Source: Myxococcales bacterium | GTDB lineage: Bacteria; Myxococcota_A; Polyangia; Polyangiales; Houyiibacteriaceae | Assembly (NCBI GenBank): GCA_019637115.1 | Contig: JAHBWH010000004.1 | Span: 43,787 to 107,786 of the forward strand | Direction of reading: 5' to 3' | DNA length: 64,000 nt | Part shown: one piece after another, positions 63,659-64,000 of the stretch | Layout: each line of letters begins with the position of its first letter | Numbering within the stretch: the first letter of the stretch is position 1 | The notes under the pieces: generated by a model | Told to the model about the DNA's origin: nothing | Databases searched by the model: none | Seen by the model: the letters and a program-made list of their open reading frames with translations, nothing else | Position numbers and translations under genes: made by a program

Positions 63659-64000
63659 CAACCCGACGGCCAGTCGACCCACCTGCGAAGCGCAGCGCCT
63701 CAGCGCGGAGCGCGCAAGCCCATCCCTGTTCCGGAAGACCGCCGCACTCTCGACACGGGACGTCGCCACCTCGCGCACGTCGAACCCTGCGAGCGCTGTC
63801 GTGCGCGCAGCTCACGACGGCGCTCGCCTCCGACCCTACTTTCTATTTCCAGGCGTGAGTCCCATCGAACGTCCGAAGGCACCGTGCGCGCTCCACTCTC
63901 CCAGGTCGCTCGCACGAATCCGGGGGTGACCATCCGTCGTCCGAGCCTCGTGGGACCGGGATCCACGCGAGTCCCACGACCGCGACCGGCACCGGGAGCC
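63659..64000. other. No recognisable gene to the right edge
   Basis: The last 342 bases contain only short open frames with unlikely composition. I see no motif, RNA gene or repeat that continues the array. A gene may begin beyond the edge. Confidence 0.5.

Overview
The window reads as a chromosomal piece of a high-GC myxobacterium (Myxococcota, probably a Polyangia/Sandaracinaceae-type genome). This is inferred from a membrane-tethered Ser/Thr kinase, a DUF2378-like protein, Cys-rich 'DAG/CGxCG' secreted proteins, a protein with a MYXO-CTERM-like tail, a copper monooxygenase carrying a haem-c motif, and an AgmX/PglI-type C-terminal domain. No rRNA, tRNA or CRISPR array was recognised.

Layout. 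0-11.8 kb: housekeeping and surface genes (kinase, METTL25-like methyltransferase, SMUG1-type uracil-DNA glycosylase, two Cys-rich secreted proteins, a molybdopterin oxidoreductase, a PDZ-CPBP membrane protease). 12.8-34.9 kb: a defence island. 35-45.5 kb: the tailed exported protein, copper monooxygenase, MsrA/MsrB lipoproteins, alpha-E/ATP-grasp pair and a nucleotide-transporter homologue. 45.9-63.3 kb: polA, carboxypeptidase Taq, TerC, mgtE, VKOR-DsbA fusion, class II DAHP synthase, nadA, cysteine synthase, murB, a PilZ-like protein, a diguanylate cyclase and a TonB-like exported protein.

The centre of interest is the island. It is one tightly packed, same-strand run with mostly 1-8 bp overlaps: cytosine-5 methyltransferase, Vsr endonuclease, DrmD, DrmMI, then a six-gene insert, then DrmA, DrmB, DrmC. 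drmD-drmMI-drmA-drmB-drmC is class 1 DISARM. Here it carries an extra cytosine methylase plus Vsr in front, and between drmMI and drmA an unusual block: a MORC/MutL-like GHKL ATPase, a Rossmann methyltransferase-like protein, a small frameshifted gene resembling the start of DrmA, a second histidine-kinase-type GHKL ATPase, a phosphoribosyltransferase-like protein and an AlbA_2/Schlafen-like protein. I know of no described function for this block; it is the best candidate for a new system or a DISARM accessory module.

The island is visibly less GC-rich than its surroundings and is bracketed by imperfect direct repeats of about 270 bp (11698-11962 and 35058-35338). The right copy is the C-terminal coding part of the tailed exported protein; the left copy is a frameshifted relic of the same segment running into the CPBP protease gene. 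The simplest reading is that these two genes were once adjacent and the island entered between them.

Two repeat families stand out outside the island. One is a 163-bp element with 29-bp terminal inverted repeats, present as two inverted copies differing at only three positions plus a half copy; both full copies sit exactly on the TAG stop of the neighbouring gene. The other is a set of hexamer-based arrays built on GGAC/GTCC, filling many intergenic spaces from 44.6 to 63.7 kb and in one case translated as a Ser-Thr linker inside a transporter.
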